Assembly: GCF_003515685.1 (NCBI RefSeq)
Contig: NZ_QWEG01000008.1
Span: 124,001-188,000 of the forward strand
Source: Neobacillus notoginsengisoli
Lineage (GTDB): Bacteria; Bacillota; Bacilli; Bacillales; Cytobacillaceae
Length of the DNA stretch: 64,000 nucleotides
Direction: 5' to 3'
Both the position numbers and the translations under genes were made by a program. Below the pieces are notes generated by a model. That model did no database searches. It was not told the origin of the DNA and was given only the letters and a program-made list of their open reading frames with translations. Shown here piece by piece: positions 26,383 to 35,520 of the stretch. Position 1 is the stretch's first letter. The number at the start of each line of letters is the position of its first letter.

Positions 26383-26436
26383 TTGCTTGCGCAAATAACT
26401 GTCTGAAAAACAGTCATCCGCTTTATGATCACCCCC

Positions 26437-27312
26437 TTATTTAATAAATGCTTCAACTTCTTTTCCAGTCGGCATGCCTGTTTGTGCTCCCAGCTTCGTT
26501 GTTGACAGGGCTGCAACTGCATTTCCGAATCGGCAAGCCTCCATGATCGGCAGGCTGTTGCTTAAGGCCACCGCCAATCCGCCGTTAAATGAATCACCTG
26601 CTCCAGTCGTATCGACAACGTTCACCTTATATGCCGGAATCGTTGACTCTTTGCCTCCTTGATATAAAGCGACCCCTTTACTGCCTTTTGTCAGGATGAC
26701 TTTCTCTTGAAGTTCTTTTTTATCCAGCCCCTTTTGCAAAAGCTGAAATTCATGCTCATTCGGAGTCAGATAATCAACCTGCTCGATAAGATCTGCCGGA
26801 AGGTCCTGAATTGGCGCTGGATTAAGAATGACAGTAACACCGTTTTCTTTTGCAATTTCAACCGCTTTTCGGACACCCTCTAATGGGATTTCCAGCTGGA
26901 GAATTAAAATATCGCTTCCCGCGATAACATCCCGCTTTGTTTCCACGAATTCTGCTGTCACATGATTATTGGCTGCAGGTACGACAATGATTCTGTTATC
27001 TTGATTGGAAACAACGATTGTAGCAGTTCCTGTCATATCTGTAACCGGTTCCACATTACTTACATCAACACCTTGTTCACTCAAGTGCTGAAGAAGGTCC
27101 CTTCCAAAGCTATCCTGACCGACACATCCAATCATTTGGACATGCGCCCCAAGCCTTGCTGCTGCAACAGCCTGGTTGGCGCCCTTCCCTCCAGGGTTTA
27201 TTTGGAACTGCTTTCCCTGGAGCGTTTCACCTTGCCTGGGTACATTGTCGGCAATTGTCACTAAATCCATATTGATGCTGCCGACAATGGTTATCACTGG
27301 CTTGTCGCCCAT
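26437..27312 (-). CDS. rbsK: Ribokinase
   Basis: Phosphorylates ribose to ribose 5-phosphate with ATP. 291 residues of the PfkB family: substrate motif NPGGKGANQA (about 39-48), and the ATP/anion-hole motif DTTGAGDSFNGG with catalytic Asp at about 240. In this operon its substrate would come from nucleosides split by the hydrolase encoded downstream, since no ribose ABC transporter is present. It starts 15 bases after the stop of the LacI regulator gene. Confidence 0.92.
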   Translation of the reverse strand: MGDKPVITIVGSINMDLVTIADNVPRQGETLQGKQFQINPGGKGANQAVAAARLGAHVQMIGCVGQDSFGRDLLQHLSEQGVDVSNVEPVTDMTGTATIVVSNQDNRIIVVPAANNHVTAEFVETKRDVIAGSDILILQLEIPLEGVRKAVEIAKENGVTVILNPAPIQDLPADLIEQVDYLTPNEHEFQLLQKGLDKKELQEKVILTKGSKGVALYQGGKESTIPAYKVNVVDTTGAGDSFNGGLAVALSNSLPIMEACRFGNAVAALSTTKLGAQTGMPTGKEVEAFIK

Positions 27313-27327
27313 TTAAATTAAGCCTCC

Positions 27328-28302
27328 TTAAGTTGATTGCCTTTCAATCAGCTGAACATCCAACCGATAAATAGTCTGCTCTACTTGCTGCTGCTTGATC
27401 ATCTCAACGAGCATTTTTGCTGCTTTTTCTCCCATTTCATAAATCGGCTGCGCGATGGTGGTCAATTCCGGTGTCGTTGCTTCCGAAAGGGTAATCCCGT
27501 CAAAGCCGACAATGGCAACATCCTCCGGCACCTTCTTGCCCAGCTTGTGCACTGCTTTTATGGCGCCGATCGCGCTAATATCGTTAGCTGCGAAAATCCC
27601 GTCAATTTCAGGGTGCAATTTCAAGAGCTTGATCGTTGCGTTGATGGAAGTCTTCATATCGTAATTCCCATAAGCGATATAGCTTTCTTTAAACCATGGC
27701 TCGCCGCCTACGACTTCCCGGTATCCTTCACATCGGTCGATGGCATTGCCAACTGAATGTGGGCCTCTTATATGGGCGATTCTCTTTCTGCCTTTTTCTT
27801 TTAAAAAGCTCACAGCCATTTTCGCACCTTTTTTATTTTCCACAATGATGCTTGGCAGCCCCTTGGCAATTTCACGGTCCATGCTGACAATAGGCATTTT
27901 AAATTCTTTGACACGCTCTGCACTTAGGGTGTTCGATGAAACGATCAAACCATCAACATACTTCTGCATCATCATTTCCAGATAGCTTTGTTCTTTATCT
28001 GTATCTTCATCGGAGTTGCAAAGGATTACGGTATATCCCAGCTCGGCTAATGTGTCTTCCACAGCCCTGGCCAATTCCGGAAAGAATGGGTTCATGATAT
28101 CCGGGACCATTAAGCCAATCGTTTTCGACTGTTTATTAAACAGGCTCCTCGCTACCGCATTCGGCTTGTAGTTTAAATCCTTGATCGCCTGCTGTACCTT
28201 TTTCCTCGATTCTTCACTTACATACCCTTTATCATTCAATACTCGGGAAACGGTAGCCACCGAAACGCCCGCTCGTCCCGCAACATCTTTAATTGACGCC
28301 AA
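27328..28302 (-). CDS. LacI-family repressor of the nucleoside/ribose operon
   Basis: 324-residue regulator: LacI helix-turn-helix (ASIKDVAGRAGVSVATVSRVL) with hinge (NAVARSL), followed by a periplasmic-binding-protein-like sensor domain (about 60-324). RbsR-type by its neighbour rbsK. A TTG at 28302 is preferred as start because GGGAG lies 8 bases upstream and the family starts with MASIKDV; a GTG at 28311 would overlap the binding site. A perfect 14-bp palindrome 25 bases upstream is the obvious self-operator. Confidence 0.88.
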   Translation of the reverse strand: MASIKDVAGRAGVSVATVSRVLNDKGYVSEESRKKVQQAIKDLNYKPNAVARSLFNKQSKTIGLMVPDIMNPFFPELARAVEDTLAELGYTVILCNSDEDTDKEQSYLEMMMQKYVDGLIVSSNTLSAERVKEFKMPIVSMDREIAKGLPSIIVENKKGAKMAVSFLKEKGRKRIAHIRGPHSVGNAIDRCEGYREVVGGEPWFKESYIAYGNYDMKTSINATIKLLKLHPEIDGIFAANDISAIGAIKAVHKLGKKVPEDVAIVGFDGITLSEATTPELTTIAQPIYEMGEKAAKMLVEMIKQQQVEQTIYRLDVQLIERQST

Positions 28303-28326
28303 TCTGATCACTCCCAGGTATCAATC

Positions 28327-28340
28327 TGTAACCGGTTACA
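28327..28340. promoter_or_regulatory. LacI-family operator palindrome
   Basis: TGTAACCGGTTACA is a perfect inverted repeat with the central CG typical of LacI/RbsR operators, placed just before the regulator gene. Confidence 0.8.
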
Positions 28341-28575
28341 CAGAGTTTAACTTTTTCAGTTTTAAAAGTCAATAAAAAATTTATTCACCGATTCATAGGA
28401 AATGAAACGACTTGGACAATGAATCAATCTTCTGATTAAAAGTAGCGGCATGAAGTAAGGGAGTTGCAGCTGAATGGATTTGGCCGAAATCAGTCAGTGG
28501 TTCCTGATTCCAGCCTATTTTTAAACTTTATTTTACAGTGCCGTCTTGTTTGGAAAGCTTGTTTTATCCCGTCAC

Positions 28576-29781
28576 TTATTTGAGCAAATTGATACTCGTA
28601 ATAATAATCGGCATGGCAAATACATCGATAAGGAAAGCTCCCACGATTGGGACAATGAGGAAGGCTTTCCTCGAAGGGCCAAATTGGCCGGTAATGGCTG
28701 ACATATTCGCCATCGCATTCGGAGTCGCTCCCAACCCGTGTCCGGTAAATCCGGCTACCATGACGGCTGCATCATAATCTTTCCCAAGCAACCGGAATAA
28801 AACAAATACACCCAAAAGGACAATAAAAACAACTTGTGCAAAGACAATGACAAACATCGGCAAGGCCAGATCGGCCAGTTCCCATAATTTAATACTCATT
28901 AATGCCATTGACAGGAAAATTCCGAGTGTGATGTCACCTATGAGATTAATGCCGTTCATATTCACGATTTCCTCGTTTACCCGGTCAAGGATGTTTCTGA
29001 CAATCACGGCAACAAACATGGCCCCCACATAGCTTGGAAGCACAAAGCCGGTTGTCTTTGAAAAAAGCTCACCCAAATAAGAACCAAAGGCCATGCAAAA
29101 AGTAATGATGAGGACTTGGACCATAAAGTTTTGCGAGTTGACTTCACTGGAAGAAGGAATACCATTTTCATTTTCATCCGCAATTTCCTCTTTAACCTCT
29201 ATTTCATTAGGCTTCAATTTATATTTGGTGATTAAGTATTTTACTGTCGGGCCTCCAACCAGCCCGCCGGCAATCAGGCCGAACGTTGAGGCAGCAAGTC
29301 CAACCGATAATGCTGAGTCGACGCCTAATTCCTCGAGTGTTCCCCCAAAGGCAGTCGCTGCTCCATGGCCGCCTTCCATCGAGACAGCTCCCATCATCAC
29401 ACCAAGTAAAGGCTCCAAACCAAGGACTGTGGCGAGTGATATCCCGATCACACTCTGGGCAAGCGCTAAAAACCCGCAAGCAAGCCAGTAAATAATTAGT
29501 AACTTCCCGCCCAGCCTGACGAGCTGAAAGCTTGCTCCCAAACCTACTGTTGTAAAAAATGCCAGCATGAACAGGCTTTGAAGTGAGGTATCCAAGGTAA
29601 TGTCCAACATTCCCGTCTGTCTAGAAATGGTAACAAGGATGGCGAATAACAATCCGCCGACAACAGGTGCCGGAATGCAGAATCGTTTTAAAATAGTAAG
29701 ATTTTTAATGAGCCAGCCGCCGGCTAAAAGCAATGCTACAGCTAAAAACAAAGTTGTGATTTGATCAAGTTCCCAATTCAT
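28576..29781 (-). CDS. gltS: Sodium/glutamate symporter
   Basis: 401-residue GltS-family membrane protein. Recognised by LILTRFCIPAPVVGG-like start (ILKRFCIPAPVVGGLLFA), GAVSMEGGHGAATAFG in the first half, the repeat GFTGHGLGATPNAMANM in the second, and FLIVPIVGAFLIDV at the end. It follows hutG by 16 bases. HutG releases glutamate from N-formimidoyl-glutamate, so the pair may supply or recover glutamate. Confidence 0.92.
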   Translation of the reverse strand: MNWELDQITTLFLAVALLLAGGWLIKNLTILKRFCIPAPVVGGLLFAILVTISRQTGMLDITLDTSLQSLFMLAFFTTVGLGASFQLVRLGGKLLIIYWLACGFLALAQSVIGISLATVLGLEPLLGVMMGAVSMEGGHGAATAFGGTLEELGVDSALSVGLAASTFGLIAGGLVGGPTVKYLITKYKLKPNEIEVKEEIADENENGIPSSSEVNSQNFMVQVLIITFCMAFGSYLGELFSKTTGFVLPSYVGAMFVAVIVRNILDRVNEEIVNMNGINLIGDITLGIFLSMALMSIKLWELADLALPMFVIVFAQVVFIVLLGVFVLFRLLGKDYDAAVMVAGFTGHGLGATPNAMANMSAITGQFGPSRKAFLIVPIVGAFLIDVFAMPIIITSINLLK

Positions 29782-29797
29782 CTTCTACCCCCAAATT

Positions 29798-30763
29798 CTA
29801 TTTTTTTGAATGAAAGTGGATAAGTGCCTCGTTTAGTAAATGGGCCGCCACTGTAACTGTTTTATTATTTTCATCTAAGGAGGGGTTCACTTCGGAAATA
29901 TCGAAAGAAAGGATTTTCCCGCTAGACACAATATGCCTGATCAAGGCACGGACCACTTTCGGTTCAAGCCCAAATGGAGATGGCGCGCTGACACCTGGTG
30001 CATAGGCCGAATTGATTGCATCTGTACATAGCGTGAGAATTGCATAATCATGCCGGCTCATAAACTCGTCAAGCTGCTGCTTCACTGTTTCAAGCCGAGG
30101 CATCGATAAATCTTCTTCCAAAATGTAGTCAACTTGATGTTTTTTTGCTTCCACAAACAGTGCCCTTGTGTTGCCCTGCTGTTGAATCCCGGCAACAAAA
30201 TAGCCGCAATTCCGGTCATGATCTAAAATTTGTTTAAACATCGTGCCCGAGGAAGTTTCTTCTTCATAAGGCCTCATGTCAAAATGAGCGTCGATATTGA
30301 TAATTCCTAGGCTGGCTTCTGGGCCGATATGCTGCCGGGCACCAATGTAATGCCCATATAAGGTCTCATGTCCACCGCCAAGAATGATTGGAAATGCTCC
30401 TTTTTCCAATAACAGAGTGACGGCGTTTCCCAATTCCTGCTGGGCATCCTCCATTTGTGTGCTTTCACATTTTACATCCCCTGCATCTAATACCTCAGTT
30501 TCAGCCGGCAGATGCCAGGGCAATTTAGCTAACGCCAGCCTAATATGATCGGGGGCCTCTGCAGCACCGATTCTGCCTTTATTTCTTTTCACCCCTTCAT
30601 CACATTTAAAGCCGATGATACTCATAACCTTTGTTGCGTTTACATTCGTTACCAGATCGGAAGGCTTAGTCAACTTGATTTGTTGATGGTAACGAAAGCT
30701 TAACAGATCAGTTTGGGAGTCAGTTCTTCCTTGCCAATGATTGAATGATGGATTAATTAACAT
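29798..30763 (-). CDS. hutG: Formimidoylglutamase
   Basis: Hydrolyses N-formimidoyl-L-glutamate to glutamate and formamide, the last step of histidine breakdown. 321 residues of the ureohydrolase family; manganese ligands are visible in GGGHETLYGHY and NIDAHFDMRP, and the third site in the CTDAINSAYAPGVSAPSPFGLEP region (Asp). The last wording separates HutG from arginase and agmatinase. No hutH, hutU or hutI is nearby, so formimidoylglutamate would come from elsewhere. AAGGAGGAG precedes the ATG. Divergent from a LysR gene. Confidence 0.88.
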   Translation of the reverse strand: MLINPSFNHWQGRTDSQTDLLSFRYHQQIKLTKPSDLVTNVNATKVMSIIGFKCDEGVKRNKGRIGAAEAPDHIRLALAKLPWHLPAETEVLDAGDVKCESTQMEDAQQELGNAVTLLLEKGAFPIILGGGHETLYGHYIGARQHIGPEASLGIINIDAHFDMRPYEEETSSGTMFKQILDHDRNCGYFVAGIQQQGNTRALFVEAKKHQVDYILEEDLSMPRLETVKQQLDEFMSRHDYAILTLCTDAINSAYAPGVSAPSPFGLEPKVVRALIRHIVSSGKILSFDISEVNPSLDENNKTVTVAAHLLNEALIHFHSKK

Positions 30764-30842
30764 GGCTCCTCCTTATAATTTGCTTTTAAAAAATTATAAT
30801 TTCGTTAATATATAATAGCCAATACCTATATTTGATAAATCA

Positions 30843-30857
30843 ATAGCTTAAAGCTAT
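30843..30857. promoter_or_regulatory. Likely LysR-type operator in the hutG/lysR gap
   Basis: ATAGCTTAAAGCTAT is a near-perfect palindrome fitting the T-N11-A form, in the AT-rich 113-base gap between the divergent hutG and lysR genes. Confidence 0.6.
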
Positions 30858-30876
30858 AAATAAGGAGAAATTGACT

Positions 30877-31773
30877 ATGGATTTACGTAAGCTTCACTAT
30901 TTTATCACCGTTGCTCAAGAAAAAAACTATTCAAGAGCTGCGAAAATATTGCACATCTCTCAGCCTTCTCTCAGCAATGCAATTATCAAACTTGAGGAGG
31001 AAACAGGGTGCCAACTGCTGGAGCGGAATACCCGCGGGCTTGAGCTCACAGAAACAGGAAGCATATTTTATATGCGGTCAGTGGAGCTGCTGACCAAATT
31101 CAACAATATGCTTAAAGAACTTGAAGAAATGAAACAAATTGGCAGCGGCACCATCTCGGTCGGAATGATCGAGTCAGCTAAATTCTGGTTCCCTAAGGTA
31201 ATAAATCGCTTTAAAGCGGACTACGCCAATGTCCATTTCCGTTTTAATGAAATCCTTGGCCAAGAAAAAGTAATCGAGTCACTTAAGCAATTTGACGTTC
31301 ATTTCACGATAACCAATCAGCCAATTAAAAATGAACAGATTATACTGACCCCCATTTACAACGAAAAGCTCGTTCTCGTGACCCGTGCAGACGATAAATT
31401 AGCCCTGAGAAACTCGATCACTCTCCATGACCTTCAAGAAAAAGAACTGATTATCAGTGCAGCCGGCTTCCAGACAAGAAAAGATGTCTTAACCGCTTTT
31501 AAAAAGGAAAATGCCACTCCGAATATTTTTTATGAAATCGAGCGGTTTGAAACAGCATGCAGTCTGGTGGAACAAGGACTGGGTATCACTATTATTCCTG
31601 AAAGCTATGTGAAATACTCAGCGAACCCTTCTCTTAAAGCCCATTCAATTGAGTCAGAGCACCTAGAGCGAACCGTCTATTTGGCTTACTTGAAAGGCCG
31701 TTATCTATCTCCTGCCGTCCATCGGTTATTTGAAGAAATAAAGATTTTTTTCAAAAATAACCAAGTAGGATGA
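30877..31773 (+). CDS. LysR-family transcription regulator
   Basis: 298 residues: N-terminal winged helix (DLRKLHYFITVAQEKNYSRAAKILHISQPSLSNAI) and a LysR substrate-binding domain (about 88-295). It is transcribed away from hutG-gltS and very likely controls them, with formimidoylglutamate, histidine or glutamate as possible inducers (inference). ATG at 30877 is 9 bases after AAGGAG; a TTG at 30871 is too close. Confidence 0.88.
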   Translation: MDLRKLHYFITVAQEKNYSRAAKILHISQPSLSNAIIKLEEETGCQLLERNTRGLELTETGSIFYMRSVELLTKFNNMLKELEEMKQIGSGTISVGMIESAKFWFPKVINRFKADYANVHFRFNEILGQEKVIESLKQFDVHFTITNQPIKNEQIILTPIYNEKLVLVTRADDKLALRNSITLHDLQEKELIISAAGFQTRKDVLTAFKKENATPNIFYEIERFETACSLVEQGLGITIIPESYVKYSANPSLKAHSIESEHLERTVYLAYLKGRYLSPAVHRLFEEIKIFFKNNQVG

Positions 31774-31813
31774 ACATTTTGATTTCCGCTTAGCATTTTT
31801 GATCAAACCCGGT

Positions 31814-31958
31814 TTATCCCCATCCTAAGCCTGTTTTTATCCACAAACCCACAGCTATATGCACTTATCCACAGAATATTTCCACAAAACAGAAAACCAC
31901 TCTGGCGATCCAGAGTGGTATCCACAAAAGAGCTATACTTAATGCTTAATTATCCACA
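31814..31958 (+). promoter_or_regulatory. Cluster of DnaA boxes
   Basis: Three perfect TTATCCACA boxes (31837-31845, 31865-31873, 31950-31958) and two with one mismatch (TTATCCCCA at 31814, GTATCCACA at 31918), all in the same orientation. The last one lies inside the opuD coding end. No origin or replication gene is nearby. Confidence 0.65.
31895..31919. terminator. Hairpin between convergent lysR and opuD
   Basis: ACCACTCTGG and CCAGAGTGGT form a perfect 10-bp stem around CGAT; TTTTCTGTTTTG follows on the minus strand, so it should end opuD transcription. Confidence 0.75.
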
Positions 31959-33511
31959 AGAGATTTTTTTTGCAAGGAAGATTTTCTGTCACTGACGACA
32001 GTGGTTTTCGTTACCCGCTCCTTTTTCACCGGCACCAGCACTTCCGAGCGGACTGCCTTCAGGAAGGATGTGCCCATCAGAATAATCACGATGGCAAAGG
32101 GGAGGGCGGCGATGATGAGCATATTTTGCAAGCCTTGCGTTCCTCCAAAGTAAACAACAGCAGCCGCCATGGCCGACTGGATGAGCCCCCAGGCGATTTT
32201 GACGGAGTTGCTCGGGTTGAGAAGTCCATCTGTGCTCAGCATACCAAGGACAAAGGTCGCGGAGTCCGCGGATGTGATAAAGAAAATCGCGATCACGAAC
32301 ACGGTCAAGAATGACATAAATGTTCCAAGCGGGTACTCGGCCAGCACGCCAAACGTTGACGTTTCAAGGGAAAACTCGGAAATTGCCGCGATCCCTAACT
32401 GCTCGAGACGCAACGCGGAGACCCCAAAGACAGCGAAAAAGATGAAGCAGACGAGCGATGGCAAAAACAACACGCCGAATAAAAACTCCTTCACCGTCCG
32501 GCCTTTTGAAATCCGTGCGATAAAAATGCCAACGAAAGGCGCCCAGGAAATCCACCAGGCCCAATAGAAAATCGTCCAGCCGTTAATCCAGTTTCGCCCT
32601 TCTTTATCGAGCGGGGCAAGGCGCAGGCTCATTTCAAAAAAGTCCGAGATATAGCTGCCTAAAGTATTTGTAAACATGTTTAAGATGTACATGGTCGGGC
32701 CGGCAAAAAAGAGCAGACCGACGAGAACCGCGGCCAAACCCATATTGATGTTGCTCAATAACTTAATGCCCTTGCCGATTCCGGACCACGCGGACCAGAT
32801 GAACAGGAAGGTGGAAACGGCAAGTACAATCAGCTGGATACTGAAGGCGTTTGGCGTTCCGATTAGAAAATGCAGGCCGCCCGTGATTTGCGCTGACCCG
32901 AAACCGAGCGTCGCCGCAACACCAATGACGGTTGCAAAAACCGCTAGGACATCAATCCATTTACCGAGCGGACCCCGCATCCGCTCCTCGCCGAACAGTG
33001 GAACGAGTGTCGCGCTGATGAGCCCTGGTGCGCCGCGATTGAATTTGAAATAGGCGAGAACGAGTCCGACGATGCCATAGACGGCCCACGCATGGACGCC
33101 CCAGTGGAAAAACGAGTATTTCAACGCATCCTTGACAGCTTCAGCAGACCCTTCTTTTGCCAGAGGGCTGCTCATGAAGGCATGCGAAATGGGCTCGGCC
33201 GTCGTCCAAAAGACCAAGCCCATTCCCATCCCGGCGCTGAACAGCATCGCGAACCAGGAAGACCGGCTGAACTCCGGGACATCATCCGGCTTTCCAAGCT
33301 TGACATCGCCGAAACGGGAGAACATCAAGTAAATGCAAAAAACGAGGATGGCCAGGACGAGAAGCAAATAAAACCACCCAAAATCCTTATAAATATGTGC
33401 AGTTAACTGCGAAGTAATCGAACTTAAATTTCGGGGCGCGAGAACTCCCCAGATGACGACAATTAACGAAATACCTAAAGCATACCAAAAAACTTCTGTT
33501 GCTTTCCTCAT
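31946..33511 (-). CDS. opuD: Glycine betaine transporter (BCCT family)
   Basis: 521-residue sodium-coupled importer of compatible solutes in the cytoplasmic membrane, with about 12 helices. BCCT signatures: GMGMGLVFWTTAEP (sodium and substrate site), WGVHAWAVYG, and the tryptophan-rich WWISWAPFVGIFIARISKGRT. Length and wording fit B. subtilis OpuD. The C-terminal tail is basic, as in osmosensing BCCT proteins. ATG at 33511 has AAGGAG 7 bases upstream. Single gene; choline cannot be ruled out as substrate. Confidence 0.9.
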   Translation of the reverse strand: MRKATEVFWYALGISLIVVIWGVLAPRNLSSITSQLTAHIYKDFGWFYLLLVLAILVFCIYLMFSRFGDVKLGKPDDVPEFSRSSWFAMLFSAGMGMGLVFWTTAEPISHAFMSSPLAKEGSAEAVKDALKYSFFHWGVHAWAVYGIVGLVLAYFKFNRGAPGLISATLVPLFGEERMRGPLGKWIDVLAVFATVIGVAATLGFGSAQITGGLHFLIGTPNAFSIQLIVLAVSTFLFIWSAWSGIGKGIKLLSNINMGLAAVLVGLLFFAGPTMYILNMFTNTLGSYISDFFEMSLRLAPLDKEGRNWINGWTIFYWAWWISWAPFVGIFIARISKGRTVKEFLFGVLFLPSLVCFIFFAVFGVSALRLEQLGIAAISEFSLETSTFGVLAEYPLGTFMSFLTVFVIAIFFITSADSATFVLGMLSTDGLLNPSNSVKIAWGLIQSAMAAAVVYFGGTQGLQNMLIIAALPFAIVIILMGTSFLKAVRSEVLVPVKKERVTKTTVVSDRKSSLQKKSLVDN

Positions 33512-33661
33512 GATTCGCTCCTTCAAGTTTGTAGGGGTTACTAAACGTTACAAGTACCCAATGGGAAAAGGAGCTAAACCTGTTTTGCAAAAAAGATAGG
33601 AAATTGGAGGGCTTTTCAATCGTGGATGCAGTGGGAAAGTCTGCGTGATTTATTAAACATA

Positions 33662-33694
33662 GCAAAAAAACCCCACTCGGTAAGCGGGGCGGGG
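33662..33694 (-). terminator. Terminator of the tungstate operon
   Basis: On the minus strand CCCCGCTTACCGAGTGGGG is followed by TTTTTTTGC. Confidence 0.8.
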
Positions 33695-33712
33695 AACAGG
33701 CAAGAAATCAAC

Positions 33713-34447
33713 TTATATACTATATCTCTTCCAAACTTCCAAAAACTCTCCGGCTGCCTCGTTGGGCTCATCCAGCACATCTCGTGTCGGACCGGCTTGT
33801 TTGATTTCGCCGCCGGCCATGATGGCGAGGCGGGAGGTAAGGAATTTGATTTCGGCGAGATCGTGGCTGATGAACATGGCGGTCGTGCCAGCGTCTGCAA
33901 AAATACCCCTGAAATCCTCCATCAGTTTGATTTTCGTCGGGAAGTCGAGAGCTGAGAACGGCTCGTCCAAAAAGAGGATTTCAGGTTCAATGATCATCGC
34001 TCTTGCAAGCGAGACGCGCTGGGCTTCGCCGCCGGAAAGGAAGCGAGCGTTTTTTCGGGCAAGGTGGCTAATTTGGAACCGGTCCATCCACATTTCGACC
34101 CGTCGCCAAATTTCAGCGCGTGGCACTTTGCGTAGTTTCAGTCCGACCGCGATGTTTTGCATGACAAGTGTATCGAGCAGAAGCGGCTGCTGGAGGGCGA
34201 TCGAAAACTTCCTTCTCAGTTCGAGCGGTGCGCCGCCGTTCGGAACGGCAGCGCCCCGGTAGGAAATCGTCCCATCCGCAGGCGATTCCAGAAAGGACGC
34301 GATTTTGAGAAACGTACTTTTTCCGGCGCCGTTGGGTCCCATCAAACCGAGAAACTCGCCCTCGAAGATTGAAAACTCGGGGATATCCAACACTTTTCTT
34401 TTGCCAAAATAATGCTTGATAGTGTGAAAGTGCAAGTACGGGTTCAT
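33713..34447 (-). CDS. tupC: Tungstate ABC transporter, ATP-binding protein
   Basis: 244-residue ABC ATPase: Walker A GPNGAGKST (37-45), signature LSGGEAQR, Walker B ILFLDEPFSALD, switch His in FISHDL. It overlaps the permease gene by 4 bases. Assignment to tungstate rests on the TupA binding protein encoded upstream on the same strand and on the TupB-type permease; molybdate uptake systems have a similar ATPase. Confidence 0.88.
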   Translation of the reverse strand: MNPYLHFHTIKHYFGKRKVLDIPEFSIFEGEFLGLMGPNGAGKSTFLKIASFLESPADGTISYRGAAVPNGGAPLELRRKFSIALQQPLLLDTLVMQNIAVGLKLRKVPRAEIWRRVEMWMDRFQISHLARKNARFLSGGEAQRVSLARAMIIEPEILFLDEPFSALDFPTKIKLMEDFRGIFADAGTTAMFISHDLAEIKFLTSRLAIMAGGEIKQAGPTRDVLDEPNEAAGEFLEVWKRYSI

Positions 34448-35142
34448 AGCGGTCGCTTCCTTTGCTGAAGGGTGGTAAGGAAAAATGTGATCATGAATGC
34501 CAGGGTCATCAGAATGAATGATAGGGCGATGGCGACGTCGAAGTTGCCTTTCGAGACTTCCATGACGATTGTTGTGGTCAAGATGCGCGTGTCACCTTTG
34601 ATATTGCCGCCGACCATCATCGCGGCGCCAACTTCAGCGATGACGCGGCCAAAGCCTGCCATTACCGCGGCGAGGATGGCGATTTTCGCTTCTTTCAGCA
34701 GGAGCCAAAGCGATTGCATCTTTGTCGCGCCGAGTGCTTTGATTTGCAAAAAAAGTTTCGGGTCAAGCCCTTGGAACGCCGATGCTGTCAGGCCGGTAAC
34801 GATTGGCAGTGAGACAAGGATTTGCGCAAGGACGATCGCGGTCGGCGAATAGAGGAGTGACAAGTCGCCGAGCGGTCCGGAGCGCCAGAGCATGATGGTA
34901 ATGGTGAGGCCGGCAACAACAGGTGGAAGACCCATGCCGATGTTGACGAATACCATTAAGAGGCTTCTGCCCGGGAAACGGGTCAGGCCGACGAGCATCC
35001 CGAACGGAATCCCGATCAGCGTGCTGATGAGAATCGACAGGAAACACACCTGGAGCGTCAGCAAGGTAATCTCAAGGATTTCCCTGTCGCCAGACAAAAT
35101 CATCTCTATCGCTTTTTGAAATCCATCTATGATCAAATCCAT
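34444..35142 (-). CDS. tupB: Tungstate ABC transporter, permease
   Basis: 232-residue membrane subunit with five to six helices, of the TupB type: EITLLTLQVCFLSILISTLIGIP at the N-terminus, GLPPVVAGLTI, LALGATKMQSLWLLLKEAKI as ATPase-contact loop, and AEVGAAMMVGGNIKGDTRILTT. The gene is separated from tupA by a 465-base spacer with repeats and a hairpin, whereas tupB and tupC overlap. Confidence 0.88.
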   Translation of the reverse strand: MDLIIDGFQKAIEMILSGDREILEITLLTLQVCFLSILISTLIGIPFGMLVGLTRFPGRSLLMVFVNIGMGLPPVVAGLTITIMLWRSGPLGDLSLLYSPTAIVLAQILVSLPIVTGLTASAFQGLDPKLFLQIKALGATKMQSLWLLLKEAKIAILAAVMAGFGRVIAEVGAAMMVGGNIKGDTRILTTTIVMEVSKGNFDVAIALSFILMTLAFMITFFLTTLQQRKRPL

Positions 35143-35219
35143 CGCAGCCAGGCCTTTCTGTATGTACTAAGTGAGTTTTTGCAAAAGGAAAATCGGTGAA
35201 ACGGGTTGGATTGTCCGGC

Positions 35220-35385
35220 CAGTCGACCGGACCGGCGTGATTCGTCCGGATCAAGCGTTGATTCGTCCAGAACGGACGGTGATTCGTCCGAATCAGGCGG
35301 ACATTCGTCCGGGCCGGCATGATTCGTCTAGAACGGGCGGTGTTTCGTCCAGATAAGCTACTCATTCGTCCCAATCAGGGACTCA
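35220..35385. repeat. 21-bp tandem repeat array between tupB and tupA
   Basis: GATTCGTCCGG-like words repeat at about 21-base spacing (variants GATTCGTCCAGAACGG, GATTCGTCCGAATCAGG). Same core and orientation as the array at 17285-17440. It sits inside the operon, between tupA and tupB. Confidence 0.8.
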
Positions 35386-35491
35386 TTCGGCCGCTCCAGC
35401 AATTCAAACAGCCGAGCCACCAGGCATCCCGCCAACTATTCTGATTGTCTATTATAATTAAACTATACCACGTGAAAGGAATAAATAGGGA

Positions 35492-35520
35492 TGCCCCCGT
35501 CCTTGGCGAAAACGGGGGCA
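35492..35520 (-). promoter_or_regulatory. GC-rich hairpin in the tupA-tupB spacer
   Basis: TGCCCCCGT and ACGGGGGCA form a perfect 9-bp stem around an 11-base loop. No T run follows on either strand, so it is a poor terminator; it could protect the tupA end of the transcript or reduce read-through to tupBC. Confidence 0.5.

Noticed and set aside
35492-35520. Moco/tungsten-cofactor riboswitch in the tup operon spacer
   Set aside because: A single GC hairpin without the other stems and conserved loops of that class.
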